From: Canna indica
Lineage: Eukaryota; Streptophyta; Magnoliopsida; Zingiberales; Cannaceae
Reading direction: 5' to 3'
DNA length: 64,000 nucleotides
Assembly (NCBI GenBank): GCA_034359265.1
Contig: CP136891.1
Span: forward strand, 86,942,001-87,006,000
Shown here piece by piece: positions 24,085 to 36,060 of this stretch. A model generated the notes under the pieces. It had not been told where the DNA came from and ran no database searches. It saw only the letters and a program-made list of their open reading frames with translations. The first letter of the stretch is position 1. Every line of letters begins with the position of its first letter. The translations under genes were made by a program, and so were the position numbers.

Positions 24085-24573
24085 CTAGTAAGGGAGCTCG
24101 CCGTCGACGTTTCCCGGGGGGTCGTAGTTGCAGGTGATGAAGATATCGCCGTCGGCGCACACCACCTGGGCGCAGCCGAGGAAGCGCGACTTCGCCCACA
24201 CCACCTGAGTGTAGTGCCCGCACGTCTCCCCCGCGGCGCAGCTGTTCGCCGAGTAGTCGTAGAACTCGCGCTCCGACACCCAGTCGCCCACGGCGTAGGT
24301 CGGCGTGTAGCCGGCCGAGCCCTCGAAGATGTTCTCGCCGTAGGGGCCTGCGGAGTGCACGAGCTCGCAGTCCGGTCTCCTCCTCCTAGCGTAGCGCCGG
24401 GCGTACGCCTCCATGTCGGCGCTCCACGACAAAGGGCGGACGCCGAGGCTCGCCCGGACGGCGTTGTGCGCGTGGAGGAAGTCTTGCATGGAGTTGACAG
24501 CTTCGACTTCTTCGATGGTAGGAAGAAGCAGCAGCAATAGGGCGCATATGCCTGCGATTTCGGCTAACCCCAT
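24085..24573 (-). CDS. PR-1-like secreted CAP-domain protein (intronless)
   Basis: It encodes a predicted 162-residue pathogenesis-related class 1 protein, exported to the apoplast or vacuole. Relatives are induced in defence, bind sterols, and can release a C-terminal CAPE peptide. It has a signal peptide with a leucine run (about residues 8-20), then the CAP domain: DFLHAHNAVRASLGVRPLSW, GPYGENIF, and the signature CGHYTQVVWAKSRFLGCAQV followed by CNYDPPGNV. Six cysteines are present as in the family. The Met at 24573 is chosen because the signal peptide follows it and a TATAAAT motif lies 38-44 bases upstream; the longer ORF Met at 24612 falls inside that motif. It is strongly GC-rich against its AT-rich surroundings. 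An arginine-rich patch (ARRYARRRR) before the first CAP cysteine is unusual. It ends GELPY. Confidence 0.93.
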   Translation of the reverse strand: MGLAEIAGICALLLLLLPTIEEVEAVNSMQDFLHAHNAVRASLGVRPLSWSADMEAYARRYARRRRPDCELVHSAGPYGENIFEGSAGYTPTYAVGDWVSEREFYDYSANSCAAGETCGHYTQVVWAKSRFLGCAQVVCADGDIFITCNYDPPGNVDGELPY

Positions 24574-24610
24574 CTTTCTCCCTATGCGACTTCTGCGATT
24601 CGACCGGACC

Positions 24611-24617
24611 ATTTATA
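24611..24617 (-). promoter_or_regulatory. Candidate TATA box of the PR-1-like gene
   Basis: TATAAAT on the minus strand, 38-44 bases before the chosen start codon. It argues against the upstream in-frame Met. Confidence 0.6.
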
Positions 24618-25763
24618 GTCATTTTAAACTCGAACCGCTCCACCTGTTCAATTTAAACCGGTTTGATCGGCTATCCGGCCAATCTCTTTTTTGATACTAA
24701 TTAGGGCTAATTTGCTTTGCCGGATTAATGAGATCTGTTTGCTGCGGATAATAATCAGTCAAAAAAATTAGATGAATTTATTTTTAGCCTAAATTCATCA
24801 CTTGACTCGATTTAGAAAAAAAAGTTAGGGAGGATGATAGATTTAAGGTCTAAATTCATAAAATATAAATTTTATATTTTATTCATATTTTTTATCATAT
24901 ATTAAAATAGATTAAATTTTTAAAAATTCTCTTAAATTTCTATCGAAATTAACATTTAGGATATGTTTATTAGGATAAATTAAGATGAATATAATTAGTA
25001 ATAGATTTATATCATTTATTTATTTTGCAAATTATTTTCCCAATTCTTCAATAATGGAAAGTCTTTCCCGGAAAATTAGGAAACTACCGTTAATTTCCCA
25101 ATTACAAAGTGGCTGCGAGCAATTATTGTAATTATATTAATAATTTTATATATTTATAATTGGAGAGTGTGAGTCCATGGTGGTGCGTGTAGAGGAATAC
25201 GCTGTCGTGTGTGGATGGGGAGTAGGTACAAGACCAACAGCGTATAATAGTGTGAATATGAAAATGAGAAAGAAACTAAAAATAAGGATAAAAAATTAAG
25301 GGTTGAATTGTAATAACCTTAGTTATTAATTTTTATAATATATACAATTATTTATTTAAAACAGAATAAATACTATTTTCTTGTGCTAATAATGTTTTCA
25401 CCATTGCTTCTATTTTCATATATCAAATATATTTTAGAAAATTGAAATTGTGATTTTTTTAAAATATCACTTTTAATTTAAATTTTCCTATTTTCATTTT
25501 AATTTGCAAATAAAAATTGGAAATTAATTCCATGTAACTTATTTTATGAGAACTGAAATAAGGATTATTTTGGATAGCAAGCCAATTATACCATTTAATT
25601 TTTACCATCAAATCATGTACTATAATAAAATATAAAAATATTGATGGATATAAATCAAGACCTTTCGCGGCGCAATATGTGAGCAATTTGAAATATATTA
25701 GACATTTAGATATAATTGACAAGTATTGTTAGCTTTTATATTAATTTATCTTTTGTTCGATTT
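24618..25763. other. AT-rich intergenic DNA
   Basis: Promoter side of the PR-1-like gene followed by AT-rich DNA. No gene or element is recognised. Confidence 0.45.
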
Positions 25764-25809
25764 TTTTAATGATACCACAAAGAAAGAAATTTAATATGAA
25801 TATCTGATG

Positions 25810-26247
25810 TAGAGGCGGCAATGGACCGGATCCGCCCATGGGCGGCACGGGCCCGACCCGATTCTGGGCTGTGATTCTTCAGACCGGGCTGGGCACGACC
25901 TGTTTGTGCCCAAGGGGCGGGCTGGGCTCGCGCCCTGGGCAAGTGAGCCATGTCAGGTACGGCCCGCGGGCCAAGCATGCGTGCTGTGCTGGCCCGGTCA
26001 AAGCTAGGTTTGACGTGCGTCAGACCTGTGCCAGACCTAGGTATGGCGTGCGCCAGAACCCAGGCATGGCACGCATCGACCTAGGTCTGGCTCAAGCCAG
26101 ACCTGATTAATTTTTTTAAAATAGTATTATTTTTAACACTTTAAAAATTTCGGGCCCGCTCAAGCTGGGCCTACCCCCAAAACTGCTGGGTCATGCTTGC
26201 TCGGGCAGGGCTTGGGTCGGCCCGAGCACGGTCCATTGCCAACTCTA
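25810..26247. mobile_element. hAT-like element with GGGCC-rich ends, absent from copy 2
   Basis: The 438-bp insertion begins TAGAGGCGGCAATGGAC and ends GTCCATTGCCAACTCTA, giving inverted tips. The flanking octamers ATCTGATG and CTCTGCTG match at six of eight positions, consistent with an aged 8-bp target duplication. The equivalent site in copy 2 (about 44343-44351) has no insertion. The element is GC-rich with GGCCCG motifs and no transposase. It is related in style, but not clearly in sequence, to the elements at 865 and 20280. Confidence 0.8.
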
Positions 26248-27402
26248 CTCTGCTGGTATCATAATTCATACTTTCCTTCTTCTCGCCTCATAATTAGATA
26301 CTTAAGAAAGCGTCTAAATTTAGATTTCGTATCTATTAAAGTCTTAGATATACTTAAGAGAGCGTCTAAATTTAGATTTCAGACGTATTTGTTAAACTCT
26401 TAGTTTTTCTACGTAATTTATTGTGAAATTGATTTTTTGCTTTATTTTCTTAAGTGAATGATACAACCTTGTTATCTTTTTTTTCTTTTTGAAAAAAATC
26501 AAAACATCTCTCTTCAATCTTCTAGTAATTGAATAAAATAATAAACTATATATATATTGCACATCTCTTCTTTATTATGTTAAGGTTAAAATTTTATATA
26601 TATATATATTCTCATCTCTGCTTTTTTTTTATCAAAATAAAATTAACATACATTATTAATTAAACGACAAATATTAGTATCATGAAAATCAAGGTCCAAG
26701 ATTGAATCCAATTCCGAAAATTGAATTGACGATCAGATAAATGATTCTTTTACAGATACCCCGGCGTGCTTCGTTGCCCAATGAGCAACCTTATTAGTCT
26801 CTCAAAAATAAAATTAAAAACATAAATAATTATAATGAAATTGATTTATCAAGGTGCATGTTGTTCTAATTAAATATCAGAAACAGTGGAACTCGAAAAG
26901 ATCAGAAACACTCTTTACTGTATCTAAGCATATATAAAAATTAAAACTAATAGTATCATATTGTTCTAAATTTAATTACATCAGTTTAAATTTAAACTAA
27001 TTTCCATATTATACATAAAACAATTATAGCTTTAACGTTGAACGAATAATGAATATTAATTAGATTATCACGAGCATACCATCAGTGGATACAATTTGGA
27101 ATCTAAATAGGATTCAGTATATAACTAGCATTTGTTTTGCACGTAAGATTCATTATAGTTTAAGATACTACGATCACGCACATTAATATATATAGTTAAG
27201 AATTCATTATATATTGAAACAAACGAAGCATTATTTAGTACTACATCATCATCATCATCATTATTGGATCAGGATCATCGATCATCAACTAATTAGTAGA
27301 ACAGACAACATGACATGATATCCAAATCCAAGTTGGGAAATGAACTACCACAGGTTTATTATAATATTATTACCCCCACAACCATGCATGCAATTCAACG
27401 CA

Positions 27403-28143
27403 TCAGAACCCATCCATGCGGTGATGCATGTAACCCATGTTACCCATCCCATTGCTGGCCGCCAGCTGAGCCTGAAACGAACCGGGTTCGAGCTGGTTCG
27501 GCGCCATCTGCACAGGACCGAACCCCCACATCGGGTACGACGAGGACGAAGCACCACCCGCCCCCGGCGCCATTCCCACCGGGCCGCCCCTCATCGGCGC
27601 TGGTGGCGGGGCCATCCTCTGTCCGCTGTTCAGGATGTCCTTGATCCTGGCCTCGGCACTCCCCTTGAGCCACTCGAACCCGTCCTTGAGCCGGTCGAGC
27701 TGCTCCAGCCCCAGGTTGTCGATGCTGTTCGCCCACGCCCACTCCTCCGAGAGCACCGACGCGTCGAGCCGCTCCCGCAGCTTGGCCTTCTTCTCCCTGG
27801 CGGCGTCCAGCTTCTTCGACAGGTCCATGTACTGGTGGTTCAGCTGCTGCACCACGTTGTTCGGGTTCGCGTTGGCGGCCGAGCCGGCCTGCCCGAAGTT
27901 CCCGGACAGGAAGCGGTCCACGATGGGCTGCACCGAGGGGCTGCCGAAAGAGTAAGGGTTACCGGCCGGTGAGTACACCAGCAGCGCCACGTCGGCTCCG
28001 CACAGGGTGGAGATGTCGCTGGCCTTGGCGAAGATGCCCGCCTTGCGCTTCGAGAAGCACACGTGGCGAGCATCCTCGTTCCGGATCTTCTTGATCTCGA
28101 TCTTGCGACGGCCGTGGCTCATCGTCCCCCTTCTCCCCATCAT
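27403..28143 (-). CDS. Type I MADS-box protein (M-alpha-like), copy 1
   Basis: An intronless gene for a 246-residue nuclear DNA-binding protein. Type I M-alpha relatives (AGL62-like group) act mainly in female gametophyte and endosperm development, binding CArG-like sites as dimers. The MADS domain occupies about residues 10-70: HGRRKIEIKKI, ARHVCFSKRKAGIFAKASD, LCGADVALLVYSPAGNPYSF. A coiled-coil-like region follows (about 92-130), then a Pro/Gly/Met-rich tail. No K-box is seen, which fits type I. The ORF opens with two Met codons at 28143, but the Met at 28122 (MSHGRRK) starts the conserved part and may be the true start. A TTTAAATAG element at 28200-28208, read on the minus strand as CTATTTAAA, may be the TATA box. 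The paralogue at 45465-46205 differs at four residues. Confidence 0.92.
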   Translation of the reverse strand: MMGRRGTMSHGRRKIEIKKIRNEDARHVCFSKRKAGIFAKASDISTLCGADVALLVYSPAGNPYSFGSPSVQPIVDRFLSGNFGQAGSAANANPNNVVQQLNHQYMDLSKKLDAAREKKAKLRERLDASVLSEEWAWANSIDNLGLEQLDRLKDGFEWLKGSAEARIKDILNSGQRMAPPPAPMRGGPVGMAPGAGGASSSSYPMWGFGPVQMAPNQLEPGSFQAQLAASNGMGNMGYMHHRMDGF

Positions 28144-29640
28144 CTCCTCCTTTCTCTCGCTCCCCCGCTGGTGTAGGTAGAAAGCGAGATTGTGCAGGGT
28201 TTAAATAGAGGAATTTCTAATTATAATATTAATTTTAATTGGCAACTCTGAAAAAAAAAGAGTTGGTGTTTTATTGCATTCCAGAAATGGAGTTGGTGTT
28301 TTGCGCGGGAGAGCGACGTGAAATTTGCCATTTCTGGAATTTGCGCTACCGTTATATTTGACAGCTACGTAACGCAATTTCCATAACGGCGATATAAATA
28401 TTTGAATGGCTGCAACGAATAATACCGCCAATGAAATACCAGCAAAAAAAATGGTGGATAATTGTATTGGTTTTATTGTACGCGTCAAAGCCTTCCAAAC
28501 TCCCATTAAAAAATCCGGAATTAATAACCTCCTAATTTTAATTTCATTTTTCATTTCAAAAATGGAAAGGATTAAAACATCGAATGATAGGCATTGATGA
28601 AAACGGCTGGATATTTGTTAAAAAGTCATTTCTCTACATTTTTAAATTCAATTAAATATATAATGATACGTAAATTGGACTTGGCTCTCATTTCATACCA
28701 CCAACCCGGATGAATGAAAATTACTCACACCATATGTATGATCGTTGGTGGACGCGGTGGTCGCTCGTATACGTGTGATTAGTGGCGGACTCAAAAATTT
28801 CAAAAATTTAATTGAGAGACACTCAATATAACGAATTTAATGAATATTTTTTAACAGTTTAACTTTATATTTTTAATAAGATAACACCATTAAATAGTGC
28901 ATATATTTTTATCATCAATTTCCACGTTTTGAAAATACGAACAATTTTCAAAATAAAAACAATTGATATTTTTGTACTCTAATTAAAGGAGAATTCTTTC
29001 ATCTCCGAAGCAAGCTTTAGCACATGTGAGTGTCACTTTGCCCACTCCAGGACCAAATTTATGAATTACATGCACATATAAATGTTAAAAATAATATTAC
29101 ATCACGAGTAAAAGCTATCTCGAAGATGTATTAAAAAAATAATCACTCTTTTATGCATAAATAATACTTGATATATATTACGTCATGAATAAAAATTATC
29201 TCGAATGCATAATTAATGTTAAAAAAATAAATCTTATTTATCACGAAGATATATTATATAATTAATACAAATAATTAATATATTTTATTATTATTTTAAA
29301 TTTGAATTATCAATTAAGTAAAATTTGCAATCATGAATTAAGTACATTTTTTTTGTATTCACTTTCTAAAGTTTTTCTTGAGTAATTGATGAGGAAATTA
29401 GTTATTCAAATAAGTCATCCAAAAAAAAATTAAACAACTTAACAATATGAGAATGGATAATCGCATATAAAGATATATTAGAAATAAAATCAAAATTAAG
29501 TTTTACAACAACAAGTAAGCCTCAATCCCATACTAGATGAGATTGGCCAACATTGGAGTTTTAGAGATAAAAAATTTATGGAAAAAATTGAACTTACTTT
29601 AGAAATTGAAGAAAATTTTAGACTTAGTTTAGAAATTAAT
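28144..29640. other. Promoter side and AT-rich DNA upstream of MADS copy 1
   Basis: 28144-28600 is well matched to the equivalent region of copy 2 and probably contains the promoter. 28600-29640 is AT-rich, also duplicated, with no gene recognised. Confidence 0.5.
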
Positions 29641-29654
29641 ACAAAAAGATCTGA

Positions 29655-29795
29655 TTTTTTTTTTTAAAAAATGACTTTATATTAAGTCATAACGAATAAA
29701 ATAAATAATGCATAAAAAATTAGAGATAAAATTTAAACCCAAGACTTAGATAGAAAATATGTATTTTAACTAACCACTGTACCATAGATAAATTA
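29655..29795 (-). mobile_element. SINE-like fragment in duplication copy 1
   Basis: On the minus strand a TGGTACAGTGGTTA A-box-like motif is followed by GGGTTTAAATTT, resembling a B box, and an A/T tail. The same fragment is in copy 2 at about 47868-48010, so it predates the duplication. Confidence 0.45.
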
Positions 29796-30239
29796 GTAAG
29801 AAAAATTAGATTTAATAATACCTATACAGTTTCATCATATATCTTAGCTTTCAGGAGGATCATGCCTTGGCCCTTATGTAGATTCGTATATATATATGAA
29901 TGATCGTATAAATTTAATTAACACACCAATTTCCTCTTGAATATGATTAGCTGGCAAATTATTATTTTTTTAAAAGGGTCATTTATAGAAAAGTACATGT
30001 AAAATTCATTTATGGGTTGGCATATCCAAATTTAAGTATAAGTTAATGGAGCTAAACATATAAAATTAAATATATAACAATTTTGTTCTTTTAATCACCC
30101 AAGTATTTAATAGTTAAAATATTTTACTAATAAATATACTAAAATGTATAATTTGAAGTCAGTTAAAATTATAAAAGTTTTATTGGTGACAACTTAAAGT
30201 GATGCCTTAAAATATAAATTTTGTAAAAGTAATACACAT

Positions 30240-31400
30240 ATATAGTTAGTGAAGTTAAAGCTAAATTGTGTGCTTTGATTGTTGGAATTGTGCTTCTTAA
30301 TTGATAGTTAAAGATAAATAGGTTTGGAGTGCTAGCAGTGGGTGAAATGTTACCACTTGATAACGTATTCATTTCTCCTTAATAACAATGTGCATTATAA
30401 TTAATATTGCTTCCTTTATTAGAATTCAGTTTGGTCTCTTTTTTATTTCAAATAAAATTAAATGCTTCGTGTGGAAACTTGTTCATGGTTGCTTGCTTAC
30501 AAGATCCAGATTGCATTCGTTGAATATTTCTGTTAGCAAGTCATGTGTTCTTTGTAATATGAACGTCAAAACTCTTGAATATCTATTCTGCTTTTTTTCG
30601 ATTTCTTTTGCTATTTGGAATAACTTGCAATCTCTTTTGAATATTATTCTCTTAGATAAATCACGATTCTTGGTAGTAATTTTCTTATCTTGAACGACAT
30701 GTCTATTTGTTACTTGATAAGGAATTTAGTTGTCATTTCTATGTGGTTTATTTGATTATATAAAAATGCTATGCCGCATCAGGACAATTTTCCCCTACTT
30801 GCTTAGTGAGAAAAATAATTTCATGCTTTGGCACGTTAATTCAAACCTTAATTTCGAGGGCAATGTTATTAGAAAACAGCCAACTATCTGTAAATGAATT
30901 CCTCCCTTAGTTGATTTCTTAAGATAAATTGTACGTGGTGCTTCTTTTGATTCTAATTTGAGTAGCATTGATATTGTTATTAGAGATCATGATAGGATGA
31001 TATTGTTGTTCATGTGGAATGTATGTATGTTAATGCTATTTCTATTCTACATGCGAAATCTATTACGGTACATCAGTCTTACTTCTTATTTTGCATGAAA
31101 ACTATACACATGTTGTTGTAAAATCAGATTCAAAGATGCTCGTTGATAATATACAATAGGATTTTGTCCCAAATTGGAGACTTCAGGTTGTCTTTGAGAT
31201 ATTTAATTTTTACGTTCGAAAAGCTTGTAATTTTGTTTCTTACAACATTATATTCGAGCAAATTTTGGTAGAACTAATGGAGTATCACATGTGTGGTCCT
31301 TAGTTATGCCACATATATGATCTCCAAGATATCGTAATTAGGACTGTGTTGGTCATTGTTATCTTCGTAATATGAAGTAATTTATTTTTTCGTAAAAAAA
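30240..31400 (+). pseudogene. LINE 3' remnant (zf-RVT and RNase H), copy 1
   Basis: 30388-30693 encodes a zf-RVT-like domain: FISNKIKCFVWKLVHGCLLT followed by CVLCNMNVKTLEYLFC. Further on, at about 30930-31000, a frame reads ASFDSNLSSIDIVIRDHD, which matches the start of the plant RNase H domain that follows the reverse transcriptase in such LINEs. Frameshifts and stops break the rest. The same remnant is in copy 2, so it inserted before the duplication. Confidence 0.72.
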
Positions 31401-31924
31401 GCTAAATGATGTAGGATTATATTTATATTTATCATCTATTAATTTTCATTCAGGAATTAATTAGAATCGTCTTTTGTTTCCCTTAATTTTATTTTCGATA
31501 ATATATACATATATATTTTTATTTATTATTATTTTTATGTCATGTATAGTAGGTAGGTAGTTGACAAGTTTCACTCACAATTGTTCTCAATGTTTTACTC
31601 TCTTTTTTCTCAAAATATCACCTCAAATTAGTTCCAATATTATCCATCTCAAGAGGTAGATTAGGGAGTGACTGTTGATCGAGTTATTAATTAAGTTTAA
31701 TAATCTATTTTATCTACTCTTGAATTCGTTTTAAATTTATAAGTTGGTAATTGGAACGCGCTGGATTGTAGAATGTATAAGAACTCACAATTACACAAGT
31801 GGAAAATTACTTGATTTGGAGTACTTCTCGCAATAAATTAATGACCATCACAGAAAATTTTAAATGTCAATATGCCCGTAGATTAACATTTTTGCTCTTG
31901 CTATATATTCTTAACCTCTCAATT

Positions 31925-31990
31925 AATTAGTTAATTAAAGTACGATAATTAACCAAGAAGAAGTTTAATTAATTTAATGTTTAGCTAAGC
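31925..31990. other. Spacer between duplication copy 1 and the CACTA element
   Basis: A short AT-rich unique spacer. The adjacent TTT at 31991-31993 is the left target duplication of the CACTA element. Confidence 0.6.
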
Positions 31991-32012
31991 TTTCACTGCT
32001 AGAAATTGGGTC

Positions 32013-32215
32013 TTCAGCAACGACTATTAGCAACGATCGCTCAAACCGTTGCAGATATATTGTATCTGCAACAGCGTTCTAACGGACATGCGAGCCGTTG
32101 CAGATATTAATTAGCTTAACAACGATTTTCTAACCGACACGTTAGCCGTTGCTGATGATAAACTTATCAACAACGGTGTTCTAACGATTAAGTGAGCCGT
32201 TGCTGATAAATTTAT
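32013..32215. repeat. Left subterminal repeats of the CACTA element
   Basis: Several copies of AGCAACG, CCGTTGC and GTTGCTGAT occur in both orientations, alternating with AT-rich spacers. In En/Spm elements such arrays bind the TNPA-type protein. Confidence 0.8.
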
Positions 32216-32613
32216 ATAGGGCACGCGATCGCGCCCGCCCCCTTCTTCCTCTTCCTCTGTTGCCGTCGCCTGCAGCCCTCTTCCGACGCCGCCGCCGAGC
32301 TGCCGCTGTCGACGCTGTCGCCCCATCCTCGACCGCCGATTCCCTGTCTTCCTCGTCGCCCCACCTTCCCCATTGATTCTTAAGTATAATTTCGGCCGAC
32401 GGCCAGTGGCCGCCGCCGGACCTTGTACAGTGTTCGGACATTGGACTCTGGCGCCGAAAATGCTGAAATTTAGAATGAAGTTAGCGATTAAAAGAAATAC
32501 TTAGTGCAATATGAATAACATAAATCTCGAATGGAATAGAATCATCTCACCTAAAGGCATTAACCAAAGAAATTATCATTGATTGACAGAACCATGTCGG
32601 CTGATGAAATTAA

Positions 32614-34555
32614 AGTTGGATGTACCGACGTCTTGATCGTGGAGCTTTAAGGAATGAGTTTCGATTAGGCGTAATTTACTTCCTAAATTTCGCCTATTCG
32701 AATCGGAAATTCGTTAACGCTGGTGGTAAAATTCGATGTTCGTGCCGCATTTGCTCGAATGAACGATTTTTGGATCAGAAACTGTCACTCTGCATCTATA
32801 TAGCAAAGTGTTTGCACTAAGATATTTTCTATGGGCTTGTCACGGGGAGTCACGTGAAGTCGGGACATCGAGCAATCCTATCGTTTAGACATATGGTGAA
32901 TCTTCCTCTGCTAGTATTTCTTTATCCAGTCAATCTAATCCTTATATAACTATGATACTTGATAGTCTTGAGGGTCAATTTCGCTTGAATGATAATGTTG
33001 ATCGACCAGTGACTGAGACGTCAGTCCCATCAGATACTACAACGGTTGATATCATAGAAGTACAAACTGCGGTAGAGATTGAATTGCCGAATAAAGAAGC
33101 TGCAGAATTTTACGAGATGTTGAAAGTTGCCAATGAACCTTTGTATGAGAATTATCCTAAATATACTAGGTTTTCAACAATGACGCAGCTCCTAAACATC
33201 AAAGCCGATTGTAATATCAACGAGGTTGCGTATTATCGGATTGCAGGATTGATTAATGGGATGCTGGCTACTGATAACAAGTTTTAACAAACTTTTTATA
33301 AAACTAAAAAGCTGATGAGAAAATTGCGGCAGTGGTACGAAAAAATACACGCGTGCCAAAATAACTGTATTTTATATTATAAAGAAAATGTGCAGTTGGA
33401 TAAATGTCATGTATGTCAACATCCTCGTTACAAGGAGAAGAAATTCGTCCGACAAAAAATATCTCGTTTAAGTTGCTCCGGTATTTTCCACTAACACCGA
33501 GACTAGAATGCAAGAAGTCGTGATGATACATCCACTAACTCTTGTCGGAAAAGACAACCCCCTACATGAGTTGGCATGCAAGAAGTCGTGATGATATAGT
33601 AATGACTCATCCATACGATAGTGAAGTATGAAAACATTTGTATACATGTTATCCTTCATTTGCTAGGGATACTAGAAATATCATATTGAGATTGTGCACA
33701 GATGATTTTAATCCGTTTGGATAATCTGCAACTCCTTATTCAGTTTGGCCAGTGTTGCCGACAGTTTATAATTTGCCACCGTCAATGTGTATGAAAGATG
33801 AATTTATTTATCTTTCGATGATTATTCCGGGTCCTAAGGGTCCGCGAAAAGAAATTGACGTGTTTCTCAGACCCTTGATAGATGAATTGAAAATATTGTG
33901 GACTGAGAGAGCTATCACTTATGATTGTCATCGGAAGCAAAACTTCAGTTTAAAGGCCGCGGTCTTGTGGACAATCATTGATTTCCCGGCTTACGACATG
34001 TTGTTTGGTTGAAGCACTCACGGCCGACTCTTTTGTCCGTATTGTATGGAACACTCTAAATCAATCAGTCTTCAAAATAGATAAAAAATCTCATTCTTTG
34101 ATTATCATTATCGATTCCTACCGACTAACCATCAATATCGAAGGAATCGTAATAAATTCACTAAGGGCAGAGTCGAAAGAGAAGAGCCACCACCGAAGTT
34201 GTCTGGTGAACAAATGTTAGCACGTGTTTCAGCACTTCCAGAGATAATATTTGGTCGGAATGAAAAAGTGTTAGGCTTTGGTCAAACACATAACTGGGTA
34301 AAAAAAAATATCTTTTGGGAATTGTCCTATTGGAGTTCATTATTGATTCGACGTAATTTGGATGTCTTGCACATTGAAAAAAATGTGTTTGATAATATTT
34401 TCAACGCTTTGATGGATGTTTCCGAAAAAACTAAAGATAATGTCAAAGCCCGACATGATCTGAAAATACTTTGTAAGAGGCCGGAGTTGGAGTTACAAGA
34501 GATCAACGGACGATATTTGAAGCCGAAGGCCCCGTGTGTGTTAAATAAACAATAG
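32614..34555 (+). pseudogene. TNP2-type CACTA transposase, first part
   Basis: The N-terminal transposase-associated domain is at 32614-32820: SWMYRRLDRG, FLNFAYSN, then the Cys motif GGKIRCSCRICSNERF; the Lys codon expected before SWM is TAA. A linker follows at 32952-33285 (KYTRFSTMTQLLNIKADCNI). The tnp2 core is at about 33600-34555: MCMKDEFIYLSMIIPGPKGP, FLRPLIDELKILW, then HNWVKKNIFWELSYW and LDVLHIEKNVFDNI. At least three frame changes and several stops break it. A 67-bp direct duplication at about 33510-33597 has disrupted one stretch. An intact protein would cut and join the element ends in the nucleus. Confidence 0.85.
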
Positions 34556-34559
34556 ATCA

Positions 34560-36060
34560 AAGATGTTTGTCAATGGATAAAAAAACTCAGATTACCCGAT
34601 GGATATGTCTCAAACTTATCTCGATGTGTGAACGTCGATGATTGCAAAATATTAGGGATGAAGAGCCATGATTGTCATGTATTCATGAAGAGATTGCTTT
34701 CGATCACATTCTGAGATCTTCTACCTGATAATATTTGGGGTCCGTTGACTGAATTAAGTATGTTTTTTAGAAACATTTGTGCAAATATCATTCGAGTCGA
34801 AGATATGTCAACACTTGAAAGTAATATTGTTGAAATTATATGCAAGTTGGAGCAATTTTTCCCTCATGCCTTTTTTTACTCGACGGAGCATCTATCGATA
34901 CACTTGGCATACGTGGCACGAGTTGGTGGCCCCATTCAATATCGATGGATTTTCTTATTTGAAAGATACATGAATCGTTTGAAGAAAAAAATAAAGAACA
35001 CCGCAACTATTGAAGGATCAATATCTAAATCGTACACCATCCAAGAAATTTCAACATTCTACTCATTTTACTTTGAATCGGCAGTACAGACAAGATTTGA
35101 TTATCTTTCACGTAACAACGATGGGGGAGTTCGACATTCAGATGAACGTTTAAATATATTTTGTCACTCTGGTCGTGCTTTTGGTTCTCATCCATCTCGA
35201 TACTTAAGCGAGGAAGAGTATCATTTGGCACACTTGTATGTATTACTCAATTGTCCAGAAATTGAACAATTCATTGAAATATTTGACGTTGAGATGGTGC
35301 AAAAATACTCTATTCACAACGATTAAGAATTGGAGAGATTACAGAATCGTGATTTCCCTACTTGGATTCAGGCTTACAGCAAAGATCACAGAGCTGAAAT
35401 AGATGAAAGAATATTTGAGTTTGTTAGTGGACCGTCGCGACTAGTGTCGTGTTATAGCGGATATTTTTTTCATGGGTACAAATTTCACACGGTTGAATAT
35501 GTATTTACAAAGAAGACGATGAATGTCGGGGTCTGCGTGAAAGGGACAACCTATGTTGAATGTGATATGGATTTTTATGGACTGTTGGAAGAAGTAATAG
35601 AGTTGCACTACTTCGGCTTGAAATCAGTGATCCTATTTAGATATCATTGGTTCGATGCAACAGAAAGGGGCATGAAAGTTTATCCAAATCGACAGCAAAT
35701 GAGCCTTTTATATTGACATCACAAGCCGAACAAATATATTATGCGAAGTATCCAGGTCGAAATAAAGATAGAGCAGATTGACATGTAGTTTGTAAGACTA
35801 AAGGTAGAGAAAAAATTGATTCGATAGCAGGAGAAAATGAGCCGATACCTGATGTGACAATGGTTTCTATCAAGAAGATGGTCCTCCTGTTGTAGATTGT
35901 ATTATTCCAATACTCGAGGATGCAGACACACGTCAATTCAATTAGAAGTTGAATATGCTGATGATGACGATCATAAAATTGAGGAAGCTGGAGATGAAGA
36001 AGATGAAGAAGATGAAGAAGAGGAAGAATTCGAAGACTATTACTCAAATGATGAGGAATA
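34560..36060 (+). pseudogene. TNP2-type transposase, DUF4218 and DUF4216 parts
   Basis: This continues the transposase gene. About 34660-35326 is the DUF4218 domain: MKSHDCHVFMKRLL, LPDNIWGPLTELSMFFRNIC, GGPIQYRWIFLFERYM. 35330-35716 is the DUF4216 domain: HTVEYVFTKKTMNVGVCVKG and VILFRYHWFDATERGMKVYP. The tail to about 36060 is very acidic (Asp/Glu-rich), as in related proteins. A stop separates the DUF4218 and DUF4216 frames. The second CACTA element at 51.9-54.5 kb has the same DUF4216 and acidic tail on the minus strand. Confidence 0.85.

Larger units (their letters stand above)
25764..31924. repeat. Segmental duplication, copy 1
   Basis: This block aligns in the same order and orientation with 44305-50291. 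Shared landmarks include the left edge near TTTAATGATAC, the CAT trinucleotide run (27246/45304), the whole MADS gene, the SINE-like and LINE remnants, and the right edge CTTAACCTCTCAATT. Copy 1 has an extra hAT-like element (25810-26247) and lacks about 115 bp present at 47640-47760. Non-coding parts differ by frequent substitutions and small indels. Confidence 0.93.

Noticed and set aside
24214..24540. A plus-strand ORF of 108 codons
   Set aside because: It is the antisense shadow of the GC-rich PR-1-like gene, with no family motif.
27340..27972. A 210-codon plus-strand ORF, repeated at 45402-46034
   Set aside because: It is antisense to the MADS genes and its Arg/His/Pro-rich composition is what a GC-rich antisense frame gives. 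It is conserved only because the DNA is duplicated.
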